From JAHQVI01 sp963749875 (lineage in GTDB: Bacteria; Pseudomonadota; Alphaproteobacteria; Rhizobiales; Rhodomicrobiaceae): DNA of 64,000 bases. The DNA is taken from the NCBI GenBank assembly GCA_963749875.1, contig CAVVOX010000004.1, positions 124,001-188,000 on the forward strand. Direction: 5' to 3'. Numbering within the stretch: the stretch's first letter is position 1; each line of letters begins with the position of its first letter. The translations under genes and the position numbers were made by a program. Below, piece by piece: positions 53,322-61,818 of the stretch. The notes under the pieces were generated by a model that worked only from the letters and a program-made list of their open reading frames with translations, searched no databases and had not been told where the DNA came from.

Positions 53322-54195
53322 ATGACGGGCATCGCCTCGATGTGTGCTGGCGTTGCCTGCCTCTCGCTGCTGGACGCCTGCGCCAAATGGCTCGGGCAAC
53401 ATTACCCGGTGCCGCAGGTCGTGTTTTTCCGTACCGCTGTCGCGCTGCCGGTCATCGCGGCGATGGCTGTCGCCGCCGCCGGAGCCTGGCAGCCTGAAGA
53501 CACGCCGTCCCGTCTTCCATCTGCTGCGCGGCCTGATCGCGACGGGTGCGATCTACAGCTTCTTCTTCGGCCTCACTCTGGTGTCTCTGGCCGAAGCGAC
53601 CGCCATCGTGTTCTCGGCCCCGCTCTTCGTCACGGCTCTGTCGGTCGCCGTTCTGGGCGAGCGCGTCGGCCCGCGCCGATGGGGGGCGGTGCTTGCCGGC
53701 TTTATCGGCGTGCTCGTCGTCGTCCAGCCCGGCGCGCCCAGCTTTCAGCCCGCCGCGCTGATCATCATTGGCACCGCCCTGCTCTATGCCAGCCTGATGA
53801 TCATGGTCCGCATGACCGGCGAAGGCGAAAGCGTATGGGCGCTGACTTTCTACATGACGCTCGTGCCGCTCATCGCCAGCTCCGCGACCTTGCCGGCCTT
53901 CTGGCGTACGCCGGAACTTGCGCATTTGCCGGCGATCTTCGGCGTCGGCCTCGCGGGCGCGGCGGCCTTCACGCTCATTAATCAGGCGTTCAGGCTGGCG
54001 CCCGCTTCGGTCGTTGCGCCCTTCGATTACACCGGGCTGGTCTGGGCGGTGCTGCTGGGCTGGGTGGTCTGGCGGGACGTGCCGGGGCCGTGGGTGATCG
54101 TAGGCGCGGCCATTATCGTGGCGAGCGGGCTTTATGTGATCTGGCGGGAATCAGCCCCCGATACGCCGCGCGCCGAAAGCCCTGATCCGCGCTGA
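53322..54195 (+). CDS. EamA/DMT-type transporter (frameshifted)
   Basis: Two frames joined by one base near 53490-53500 give about 290 residues with ten hydrophobic helices in two EamA halves. The first frame carries LDACAKWLGQHYPVPQVVFFRT; the second starts RRPVFHLLRGLIATGAIYSFFF and ends in VWRDVPGPWVIVGAAIIVASGLYVIW. EamA transporters move amino acids, nucleosides or drugs. The break is probably a base-call error. The start may be the GTG at 53241 or ATG at 53322. Confidence 0.85.
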
Positions 54196-54212
54196 CGCAA
54201 GATGCGAAACAC

Positions 54213-54270
54213 GGCTGCACCGCCTGGGGGGGGGGGAAGAATGCCGGGGGGAGTTGCAGGCGGTGCAGCC
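54213..54270. terminator. 14-bp inverted repeat with G11 tract
   Basis: GGCTGCACCGCCTG (54213-54226) pairs perfectly with CAGGCGGTGCAGCC (54257-54270). The 30-base loop has a run of 11 G (54226-54236, sharing one base with the arm) and a second run of six. It sits between two convergent genes and could act as a two-way terminator; the G runs could form a quadruplex. Confidence 0.6.
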
Positions 54271-54283
54271 GGTGGCGGGGCTC

Positions 54284-54577
54284 TCAGGCCGCGCTCTTTC
54301 GGCACGCCTCGCGGAGGAGAATGCCCTCCAGGGCGTCCAGTGTCAGTGTTCTCGCCTCGGGATAGCCGCCCGCCTCATAGGCGCGGGCGGCCGCCCAGGC
54401 GAAAATCGTGTCGAGCGTCGCGTGGTCGGGTAGTCCGAGGCGTCGCGCATCGGCGAGAAGTTCGTCGAGGCGCGCTTCGAGCTCGTCCCTTTTTTGCAGC
54501 TGCTCGGCATACTGTTCGGGAAGGCAGAATGTGGAAATCGCGGACAAAGCTGTTCGCTCCCTGGCTGACTGAGGCAA
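54284..54577 (-). CDS. Small helical hypothetical protein
   Basis: A 97-residue protein, mostly helical: YAEQLQKRDELEARLDELLADARRLG looks like a coiled coil, followed by DHATLDTIFAWAAARAYEAGGYPEARTLTLDALEG. No family is recognised. Codon use fits a real gene, and it ends convergently to the DMT transporter. Confidence 0.55.
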   Translation of the reverse strand: MPQSARERTALSAISTFCLPEQYAEQLQKRDELEARLDELLADARRLGLPDHATLDTIFAWAAARAYEAGGYPEARTLTLDALEGILLREACRKSAA

Positions 54578-54883
54578 ATTTCCGGGATGATCGAAACTGT
54601 GCGCACTGATTGTAATCTCGGGCGCGATGCTGCGACGCTCACCGGAACCGGCCCGTTCCCGATCGTCTTGCGGGTTGGACCAATTGCTTTCCTATTGTTG
54701 ATACGTCGCGGCAAGACCTTCGGATCATCCGCCAAAGAAAAAAATGATTTAGCTCAAATGACTGTAATTATGAGTGCGGGTCAGTGCGCCGGCACTATTC
54801 CAGTTTTCAAATACGCGCCGAACTCTTATCTAACAGCATCTGAGCGGTGCAACGTCTAAACCCGTCTGAACGGAAAGACCGCC
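54578..54883. other. A+T-richer intergenic stretch
   Basis: About 300 bases between divergent genes (the small hypothetical protein and the XRE regulator). It is clearly more A+T rich than its neighbours from 54660 to 54850 and probably carries both promoters. A 90-codon open frame exists (54587-54859) but shows no recognisable domain. Confidence 0.4.
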
Positions 54884-55492
54884 ATGCCGGAGAGCTGGAG
54901 CGCGATCGTCAGACGCTACAGGCTGCGTCATTCGCTGACGCAGGAAAGCCTGGGCGCGATGCTCGGCGTGTCTCAGCGCACGATCTCGCGCTGGGAGCGG
55001 GGCGAGGACAGGCCGGGGCTCAAACAGCAGAAGCGGCTGCGCGACCTCGCCTGGAACCCCGAGGCGATGCTGTCCGCACGGCTTTTCGCGGCAGTGGAGA
55101 ACTGCCCGGCGCCGCGCGCGCTCTCGCAAATGCCGAATCTGCGGCTCCTGGCGCTCTCGCAGCCGGCGGTCGAGAAACGGCCTTCGATCACGGAGTGGAT
55201 CGGGCGCGACCTGAACCGGATCGCCACCGGCGTTCTGGCGGAAATGCTCGATGACCGCGCGCTGCAGGCGAGCATTGCGAGGGGGGAGATCGCCTGCGTG
55301 CTGACGACGACGCAGAGCGTTCTGCGGACGCGGGAATCCGTCCGGATCGGGGCTTATCGCACCACGATCAGCTATTTCTTCCATGACGGGACGCTTTACA
55401 GCGACGCGATCTCGGCCGCCACCGCGCCGGATGCGGTCTGCGGCTACCGCGCCGTGCCGATGGACGGCGTCTTCGGCGTCTTCGGCGACTGA
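54884..55492 (+). CDS. XRE-type regulator with unknown C-terminal domain
   Basis: A 202-residue protein. Residues 1-60 hold a Cro/C1 helix-turn-helix (RRYRLRHSLTQESLGAMLGVSQRTISRWERGEDRPGLKQQKRL). The rest (about 85-200) looks like a PAS-like sensory domain (IARGEIACVLTTTQSVLRT, YRTTISYFFHDGTLYSDAI), but I do not recognise the family. It is 76 bases upstream of an HtrA-like gene on the same strand. Confidence 0.78.
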   Translation: MPESWSAIVRRYRLRHSLTQESLGAMLGVSQRTISRWERGEDRPGLKQQKRLRDLAWNPEAMLSARLFAAVENCPAPRALSQMPNLRLLALSQPAVEKRPSITEWIGRDLNRIATGVLAEMLDDRALQASIARGEIACVLTTTQSVLRTRESVRIGAYRTTISYFFHDGTLYSDAISAATAPDAVCGYRAVPMDGVFGVFGD

Positions 55493-55568
55493 GGCGGCGG
55501 GAACTCCCATTTTTGCGCGCCGAACCCCAAATAGGACTCCCTCGGTTCACGCGCAGCGGGATGACAAT

Positions 55569-56594
55569 ATGCTTGGGCGCAAATTCAGATTAATTCACGG
55601 CGACAATCAAAACGCGGAGCGCGGCGCGGGCGCAGATGCCGCTCCCGCGGACGATCGGCCGCTCTTCGATGCCTATTCCAAGGCGGTCGTCGACATTGTC
55701 GAGGCCGTCGGTCCCGCGGTCGTGCGGGTCGACACCATGCCCGACCGGGCAAGCCGGCGGCGCGGCGGCACCGGATCGGGCGTCATCATCTCGCCCGATG
55801 GCCTCGTGCTGACCAACAGCCATGTCGCCCAGCGCGCAAGCTCGGCGCGCCTCACCCTTTCGGACGGGCGCGTGATCGAGGCGCGCCTCGTCGGCGACGA
55901 CCCGCATTCCGATCTCGCTCTGCTCCGCAGTGTCGATGGCGGCACATTGCCGTTTGCCCGGCTCGGCGATTCGAAAGCGCTGCGGCGCGGCCAGCTTGTC
56001 GTGGCGATCGGCAATCCGCTGGGCTTCGAGTTGACCGTCACCGCAGGTGTCGTTTCGGCCCTCGGCCGCTCGCTTCGGTCCAGTACGGGCCGGCTGATCG
56101 ACGACGTCATTCAGACCGACGCCGCGCTCAATCCGGGCAATTCCGGCGGGCCGCTCGTCTCCTCGCATGGCGAGGTGATCGGCATCAACACCGCCATGAT
56201 CGCCGGCGCGCAGGGCATCTGCTTCGCCGTCGCCAGCAATACGGCGAGCTATGTGGTCAGCGAGATTATTCGCCACGGCCGCGTCCGGCGGGCCTATATC
56301 GGTGTCGCGGCGCTGACCATTCCGCTGCGGCGGCGGGTCGGTGCGGCGCTGGGTCTGGCGCAGTCACAGGGCGTTGCGATTTCCGAGGTGACGCCTGGCG
56401 GGCCGGCCGAGCGCGCCGGGTTGAGGGCCGGCGATATCATCGTGGCGCTCGACGGCGAGACGGTGACCGGCGCGGATGACCTCATCCGCCTGCTGAGCGG
56501 CGAGCGGATCGGCGCGCACACATCGCTGTCCGTGGTCACCGGCGCCGAGCTGCGCACCGTGATCGTCACGCCGGTCGAACGCGACGGCCGCTGA
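55569..56594 (+). CDS. HtrA/DegP-like serine protease (trypsin plus PDZ), no signal
   Basis: A 341-residue S1C protease. The triad is visible: VLTNSHVAQ (His), DPHSDLALL (Asp), ALNPGNSGGPL (Ser). A PDZ domain follows (about 240-330: GVAISEVTPGGPAERAGLRAGDIIVALDGETV). No signal peptide or membrane helix precedes it, unlike DegP/DegS, so it may act in the cytosol or be mis-started. The start at 55569 is the only one before the catalytic domain with reasonable spacing. Confidence 0.88.
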   Translation: MLGRKFRLIHGDNQNAERGAGADAAPADDRPLFDAYSKAVVDIVEAVGPAVVRVDTMPDRASRRRGGTGSGVIISPDGLVLTNSHVAQRASSARLTLSDGRVIEARLVGDDPHSDLALLRSVDGGTLPFARLGDSKALRRGQLVVAIGNPLGFELTVTAGVVSALGRSLRSSTGRLIDDVIQTDAALNPGNSGGPLVSSHGEVIGINTAMIAGAQGICFAVASNTASYVVSEIIRHGRVRRAYIGVAALTIPLRRRVGAALGLAQSQGVAISEVTPGGPAERAGLRAGDIIVALDGETVTGADDLIRLLSGERIGAHTSLSVVTGAELRTVIVTPVERDGR

Positions 56595-56605
56595 AGTGAG
56601 ATCAC

Positions 56606-56711
56606 TTAGCGCAACGCGCGTCCAATTGGACACGGACAGTTGCGCTAACTTATGGATATCGATCAACTTAACCTCGATCAAGTGATGTCACTTGAACGAG
56701 GGTTGATCTAG
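56606..56711 (-). repeat. Mosaic two-hairpin repeat family B, copy 4
   Basis: Order TTAG-AGCGCAAC...GTTGCGCT then ATCAAC...CACTTG...GTTGATCTAG, as in copy 1 (short-loop type). Module 2 spans about 56608-56646, module 1 about 56658-56709. It lies 12 bases downstream of the HtrA-like stop. Confidence 0.85.
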
Positions 56712-56805
56712 TGTGAGATTGTGCACTGATCGAACCAAGCACCCGGCGTCATTCCCGCGAGGCGGGAATCCAGTCATCGCAAGCGTCTGTGATCAAATCG
56801 GAACG

Positions 56806-56930
56806 CCGTGGGATCTACGGGCATATCCGCAATATCAATGCGTCGCCGATAGAGAATTGGGCGCCGGATGGGGTCCGGCGCGACGAACAAACCGTTCGGA
56901 CGGCTCCGTCAGTGCTGAGCCCGCATTAAG
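56806..56930 (-). repeat. Intergenic repeat family C, copy 3 (inverted, partial)
   Basis: Inverted: GAATTGGGCGCCGGATGGGGTCCGGCGCGACGAAC, CATATCCGCAATATCAATGCGTCGCC, and a terminal GCATTAAGC also present in inverted form at copy 2 (CTTAATGC). The terminal TTA gives the TAA stop of lptE. Confidence 0.7.
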
Positions 56931-57474
56931 CGTTCGCAGAGAAATAGGCGGCCACGCGGGTGCGGATGGCCTCGGCGATGGTGCGCGCGGCGCGGTCCTC
57001 GGCATCGCGCTTGGCGCGGATGTCGGCAAAGACGGAGTCCACCTTATCGTAAGCGGCGCGGGCATTGTTGTTGCCCTGGAGAATGACCTGATTATCCTCA
57101 AGCCGCACGAGCTTGAACTGCGTGTAGACCTGGTAGATCTGGCCGGTCGGATCGCCGGTACCCTCGACCAGCGTGTTCAGCACCAACTCGCGGATGGCGA
57201 TGTCCAGCCGGTATTTCGGAATGTCGGCCTCACCGCCGCCGGTCGTCTTGAAGATCAGCTCGTTGCGGACGCGCTGGCCGACCCGCCCCGGAATCGTCGA
57301 GATCTCGACCGTGCGCATGACGTCTTCGAGCTGGGCGCCGCTCGCCGTCGGGCCATAGAGCGGCTGCCAGCCGCATCCGCCGAGCGTAACCAGCCCCGCA
57401 AGGCCGGCAACCGCCGCGGCAGCTTTCAGCCGTCCGGTGAATGTTCGCAGCCCCTTGATCTCAAGCAACGACAT
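56926..57474 (-). CDS. lptE: LptE, LPS-assembly lipoprotein
   Basis: A 182-residue lipoprotein with lipobox LGGC (about residues 31-34) followed by GWQPLYGP, the LptE signature in Alphaproteobacteria. LptE plugs LptD and helps place LPS in the outer membrane. It overlaps the end of leuS by 14 bases (leuS-lptE coupling is standard). The stop codon lies at the edge of repeat C copy 3. Confidence 0.93.
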   Translation of the reverse strand: MSLLEIKGLRTFTGRLKAAAAVAGLAGLVTLGGCGWQPLYGPTASGAQLEDVMRTVEISTIPGRVGQRVRNELIFKTTGGGEADIPKYRLDIAIRELVLNTLVEGTGDPTGQIYQVYTQFKLVRLEDNQVILQGNNNARAAYDKVDSVFADIRAKRDAEDRAARTIAEAIRTRVAAYFSANA

Positions 57475-60062
57475 TGACGATCCTTTGCGGCACCACGATC
57501 ACCTTTTTGATCGCGCGGCCCTCAATAGCGCGCTTTACGCCGTCCAGGCTGAGCGCGGCAGCCTCAACATCCGCTTTGGACGCATCGCGCGCAATCTGAA
57601 GCTCATCCCGCCGTTTCCCATTCACCTGTACGGCAATGGTAATCCGATCGTCAACGAGCAGGGCCTTTTCGGCCTCCGGCCATGGCTGTTTTGCAACAAG
57701 ACTGTTGTAGCCGAGCCGCGCCCAGCACTCTTCGGCGAGATGCGGCATCATTGGCGCGAACATTTGCGTCAAAAGTTCCGCGGACTCCCTCACGGCCCAA
57801 TCTAGGCCTGGATCTTTGGCGGTTTTTTGGCCGGCAAGCGCCGTTCCCAGCTTATTTGCCAGATCGTAGATCGTCGCGACCGCCGTGTTGAAGCGGAGCC
57901 CCTCGATGTGGCGGCCGACCAGATCGAGCGCCTTATGCGAGGCCCGGCGCAGCTCTTCGGCCTCCGAACTGAGGGCAGCGGGGCGCTTTGCGCCCTTTTT
58001 CGCGGCCTGCAATGCCGCCTCGTCGATGAGACGCCACACGCGCTGCGCGAAACGCCAGGCGCCCTGCACGCCTTCCTCGGTCCACAGGACATCGCGCTCG
58101 GGCGGGGAATCCGACAGCATGAACCAGCGGACCGTATCGGCTCCGTAATGCGAGATGAAGCTGAGCGGATCGACCGTGTTCTTCTTCGACTTCGACATCT
58201 TCTCGGCCGGGCCGACGGTCAGCGTCTCGCCCGTATCGATCCGGACCGCGCGGCGCGTCCCGTCATCGGCGATCCTGATATCGGCCGGGTTGATCCATTC
58301 GCCGGATTTGTCCCGGTAGGTCTCATGGATCACCATGCCCTGCGTGAACATGCCGGCGAAGGGCTCATCGAGGTCGAGATGGCCGGTGTCGCTCATGGCG
58401 CGCATGAAGAACCGCGAATAGAGCAGATGCAGGATCGCGTGCTCGACGCCGCCGATATATTGGTCGACCGGCATCCAATATTCCACCGCCTTGCGGTCCA
58501 CCGGCGTCTTGGCATGCGGCGAGCAGAAGCGGGCGAAATACCAGGACGAGTCGACGAAAGTGTCCATCGTGTCGGTCTCGCGCTGGGCCTCGCCGCCGCA
58601 TTTTGGGCATTTCACATGCTTCCACGTCGGGTGCCGGTCGAGCGGATTGCCCGGCGTGTCGAAGGTCACGTCCTCCGGCAGCTTGACAGGGAGCTGCTCG
58701 GCAGGCACCGCGCCGCATTTCTTGCAGTGAATGATCGGGATCGGGCAGCCCCAATAGCGCTGGCGCGACACGCCCCAGTCCCGCAGGCGGTAATTGATCT
58801 TCCGCTGGCCTTCCTTGCGTTTCTCCAGCCGGTCGGCGATTTCGTTCTTCGCCTCCTCGACACTCATCCCGTCCAGAAAGGCGGAATTGGCGATGCGTCC
58901 CGGTCCGACATAGGCCTCGTCGCCGACCTCGAAGCCTTCCGGGTCCTCGCCCTCCGGAATGACGACCGGCTTCACCTTCAGCTTATATTTGCGGGCGAAA
59001 TCCAGGTCACGCTGATCGTGCGCCGGGCAGCCGAAAATCGCGCCCGTGCCGTAGTCCATCAGGATGAAATTGGCGACATAGACCGGCACTTTCGAGGTCT
59101 TGCGGAAGGGATGCACGGCCTTCAGCCCGGTGTCGTAGCCCTTCTTTTCGGCGCGCTCGATGTCCTCCTCGCTGGTGCCCATGCGGTGGCACTCGTCGAT
59201 GAAGGCCTTGAGCTTTTTGTCCTTTTTCGCCAGCGCCTTCGCCAGCGGATGATCGGGCGAGACCGCGCAGAAGGACAGGCCGAAAATCGTGTCCGGCCGG
59301 GTGGTGAACACCTCCAGCCTTTCCTGCCCTTTCGGCAGCGCCTCGCCTTCCAGCGCGAATTGCATCAAGAGGCCTTCCGACCGCCCGATCCAATTGCGCT
59401 GCATCAGCCGCACCTTGTCCGGCCAGCGATCCAGCCGGTCGAGCGCTGCCAAGAGATCGTCGGCATAGGCGGTGATCTTCAGGAACCACTGGCTCAGCTC
59501 GCGCTGCTCGACCGGCGCGCCGGACCGCCAGCCCTTGCCGTCGATCACCTGCTCATTGGCGAGGACGGTGTGCTCGACCGGGTCCCAATTGACCTTGCTT
59601 TTCTTGCGGTAGACGAGGCCCTTATTGAAGAAGTCGATGAACAGCCGCTGCTGCTGCGCGTAATAGTCCGGGTCGCAGGTGGCGAACTCCCGGCTCCAGT
59701 CCAGCGACAGCCCCATCTCCTTGAGCTGCTCCCGCATGGCGTCGATATGATTGTAGGTCGGATTCCTTCGGGTGCAGACCGCGTTGCAGCGCGGCGTTTT
59801 CCGCTGGCAGGCCGAAGGCGTCCCAGCCCATCGGATGCAGGACATTGTAGCCACGCGCGCGCATATAGCGGGCCACCACATCACCCATGGAATAGTTGCG
59901 GACGTGGCCCATATGGATGCGCCCGGAGGGGTAAGGGAACATCTCGAGAACGTAGTATTTCGGTCGTAATTCGTTCTCCTCGGCGCGGTAGACATCCGCG
60001 TCGTCCCAAACCTCGCGCCAATGTTTCTCGCGCTCGGCTGCATTATATCTTTCGGCGGCCAT
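57461..60062 (-). CDS. leuS: Leucyl-tRNA synthetase (one apparent frameshift)
   Basis: Joined over one base near 59755-59770, the gene gives 866 residues, a normal LeuRS. The N-terminal frame has EMFPYPSGRIHMGHVRNYSMGD (HIGH-like HMGH) and HPMGWDAFGLPAENAALQRG. The second frame has TYNHIDAMREQLKEMG, the editing domain and the KMSKSKKN motif (EKMSKSKKNTVDP). LeuRS is single-copy and essential, so the break is very probably a sequencing error. The start is ATG at 60062. It is followed by lptE. Confidence 0.92.
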
Positions 60063-60204
60063 GGGCTTCGTCTTTATATCGTGTTGGGCAAAGCCGCTTT
60101 GCTGCGGCATCAATCGGTGTGGTATCCAGCCGAAAAAGGCATGTCCGGTCAAGGAAAGCTTAAGAACGCGCCACAAATATCTTTAGCTTGTTGCGAGGTC
60201 CGCC

Positions 60205-60879
60205 ATGGAAAACGGCACCGGAGCCGCTGAAAGGCTTAAAAAAATCAATGCACGTATGGCCGAGGCGGCGAGACAGGCGGGACGCGCGCCGGACAGCGTC
60301 AGCCTGATCGCGGTGTCCAAAACCTTCGGCGCAGAGGCCATCCTGCCGGTGATCGAGGCCGGCCAGCTCCGCTTCGGCGAGAACCGCGTGCAGGAGGCCA
60401 AGGCCAAATGGCCGGCGATCCTCGATGCGCATCGCGGCATCGAGCTGCATCTGATCGGGCCGCTGCAGTCGAACAAGGCGAAGGAGGCGGTCGCGCTGTT
60501 CGACGTCATCCACACGGTGGACCGGCCGAAGATCGCCCGCGTGATCGCCGGGGAGATGAAGGCGCAGGGGCGCGCGCTGAGGCTGTTCATCCAGGTGAAT
60601 ACCGGAAACGAGCCGCAGAAAGCCGGGGTCGCCCCGGCGGGGACGCAAGCGCTTTATGAGCAATGCCGGGATGACTTCGGCTTGCGCGTCGAAGGCCTGA
60701 TGTGCATCCCGCCGATCGACGAGCCGCCGGAGCCGCATTTCGACCTGCTCGCGGGGCTTGCCGCCGATCTCGGCTTGACAGGCCTCAGCATGGGGATGAG
60801 CGCCGATTTCGAAGCCGCCATCCGCCACGGCGCGACGCATATCCGCGTCGGCTCGGCGATTTTCGGGGCAAGGGAGTGA
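60205..60879 (+). CDS. PLP homeostasis protein (YggS/PROSC)
   Basis: A 224-residue PLP-binding protein that keeps pyridoxal phosphate and amino-acid pools balanced. PDSVSLIAVSKTFGAEAI has the PLP lysine, RFGENRVQEAKAKW, HLIGPLQSNKAKEAV and VNTGNEPQKAGV follow, and SMGMSADFEAAIRHGATHIRVGSAIFG closes the fold. It is divergent from leuS, as usual in the order. The 3' end is copied in a fragment at 61158-61257. Confidence 0.93.
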   Translation: MENGTGAAERLKKINARMAEAARQAGRAPDSVSLIAVSKTFGAEAILPVIEAGQLRFGENRVQEAKAKWPAILDAHRGIELHLIGPLQSNKAKEAVALFDVIHTVDRPKIARVIAGEMKAQGRALRLFIQVNTGNEPQKAGVAPAGTQALYEQCRDDFGLRVEGLMCIPPIDEPPEPHFDLLAGLAADLGLTGLSMGMSADFEAAIRHGATHIRVGSAIFGARE

Positions 60880-60928
60880 GGCGACGCACCGCCCGTGTGT
60901 TTGATCGAGAAGGAACAATAGGGCAAGG

Positions 60929-60957
60929 TGACGGGCCACTGTTCTCGTGGCCCGTCA
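60929..60957 (+). terminator. Perfect 11-bp hairpin after yggS
   Basis: TGACGGGCCAC / GTGGCCCGTCA with a 7-base loop TGTTCTC, 50 bases after the yggS stop. No T-run follows, so it may be a Rho-linked or RNA-end structure. Confidence 0.5.
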
Positions 60958-61157
60958 TCACCGACGCCCCTGTAAGAATGAGCGCTCTATTTTCATAGCG
61001 CCTCAAAGAGATGCCCGCTTTGGAGCCGACCACCTACAATTTCGGCAGGTTCGCAACAGCAAGCATTTGGACACAAGGCTGAAAAGCGATGACTAGCTAT
61101 TGGCTTTCACCCGCATCTCGGACATTTCCCGGCGCAATTTGCCTTCTGGTTGCGGCC

Positions 61158-61257
61158 TCGCCTCGCTCAGCATGGGAATGAGCGCCGATTTCGAGGCGGC
61201 CATCCGTCACGGCGCGACGCATATCCGCGTCGGCTCGGCGATTTTCGGCCCGCGGGA
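61158..61257 (+). pseudogene. YggS 3'-end duplication remnant
   Basis: Encodes SLSMGMSADFEAAIRHGATHIRVGSAIFGPRD, nearly the same as the C-terminal 33 residues of yggS (60779-60878). The two DNA segments differ by a few bases, mostly at third positions. Upstream sequence does not match. It may be a decayed duplicate or the end of a lost second yggS. Confidence 0.75.
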
Positions 61258-61303
61258 CTGGTCCGCGTCAACGGCCGCGAAGCCCGCGACGTGGGGACAA
61301 TCC

Positions 61304-61413
61304 CTAGATCAACGTAACCTCGTTCAATTGGAACCAATTGAACGAGGTTACGTTGATCTATATCCATAGGTTAGCGCAACTGTCCGCGTCCATTCGGACG
61401 CGCGTTGCGCTAG
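61304..61413 (+). repeat. Mosaic two-hairpin repeat family B, copy 5
   Basis: CTAG-ATCAAC...GTTGATCT (module 1, with inner CGTTCAATTGG/CCAATTGAACG) then TTAGCGCAAC...GTTGCGCTAG (module 2, short loop GTCCGCGTCCATTCGGACGCGC). Copies 1 and 4 have the reverse order. Confidence 0.85.
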
Positions 61414-61483
61414 GATAGATGATTTTTCCTGACGATTGGGCTAAGCATCGCCTCAGCATGTACGAAATCTGGGCCGGACATCC

Positions 61484-61816
61484 ATGGCTGAAGATCTTTT
61501 GTCATCGCTTGCCGGGACGATCGCCGCCCGCAGGCAGGCTGCCAGCGGCAGCTCTTACACCCGCCAGCTTCTCGATGGCGGGGCGGTGAAATGCGCGCGC
61601 AAATTCGGCGAGGAAGCGGTCGAGACCGTCATTGCGGCGCTCGGAGAGGATGACGATGCGCTGAAGAACGAGGCGGCCGATGTTCTTTATCACCTGCTGG
61701 TGTTGCTCGAAGCCCGCCATATTGCCCTGGATGATGTGTACAATGTTCTTCAAGCGCGAATGGGCCAGTCGGGGCTAGCGGAGAAGGCCGCACGATCCCG
61801 TCCGCAGGACAAATAG
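61484..61816 (+). CDS. hisE: Phosphoribosyl-ATP pyrophosphatase
   Basis: A 110-residue MazG-like enzyme of histidine synthesis (second step). GGAVKCARKFGEEAVETVIAAL and LKNEAADVLYHLLVLLEARH are the HisE metal and nucleotide motifs. It is followed 2 bases later by coaA, the usual alphaproteobacterial hisE-coaA pair, but hisF and the other his genes are not upstream here. Confidence 0.94.
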   Translation: MAEDLLSSLAGTIAARRQAASGSSYTRQLLDGGAVKCARKFGEEAVETVIAALGEDDDALKNEAADVLYHLLVLLEARHIALDDVYNVLQARMGQSGLAEKAARSRPQDK

Positions 61817-61818
61817 CC

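Noticed and set aside
54587..54859. 90-codon open frame upstream of the XRE regulator
   Set aside because: It lies in an A+T-rich promoter gap, lacks a good ribosome site and resembles no family.
57827..60163. 778-codon open frame antisense to leuS
   Set aside because: leuS is certain on the other strand; this frame has no conserved motif.
11121..61413. Family B palindromes as CRISPR or tRNA-like elements
   Set aside because: They are dispersed and single; they have no array, and no cloverleaf or CCA-end can be drawn.
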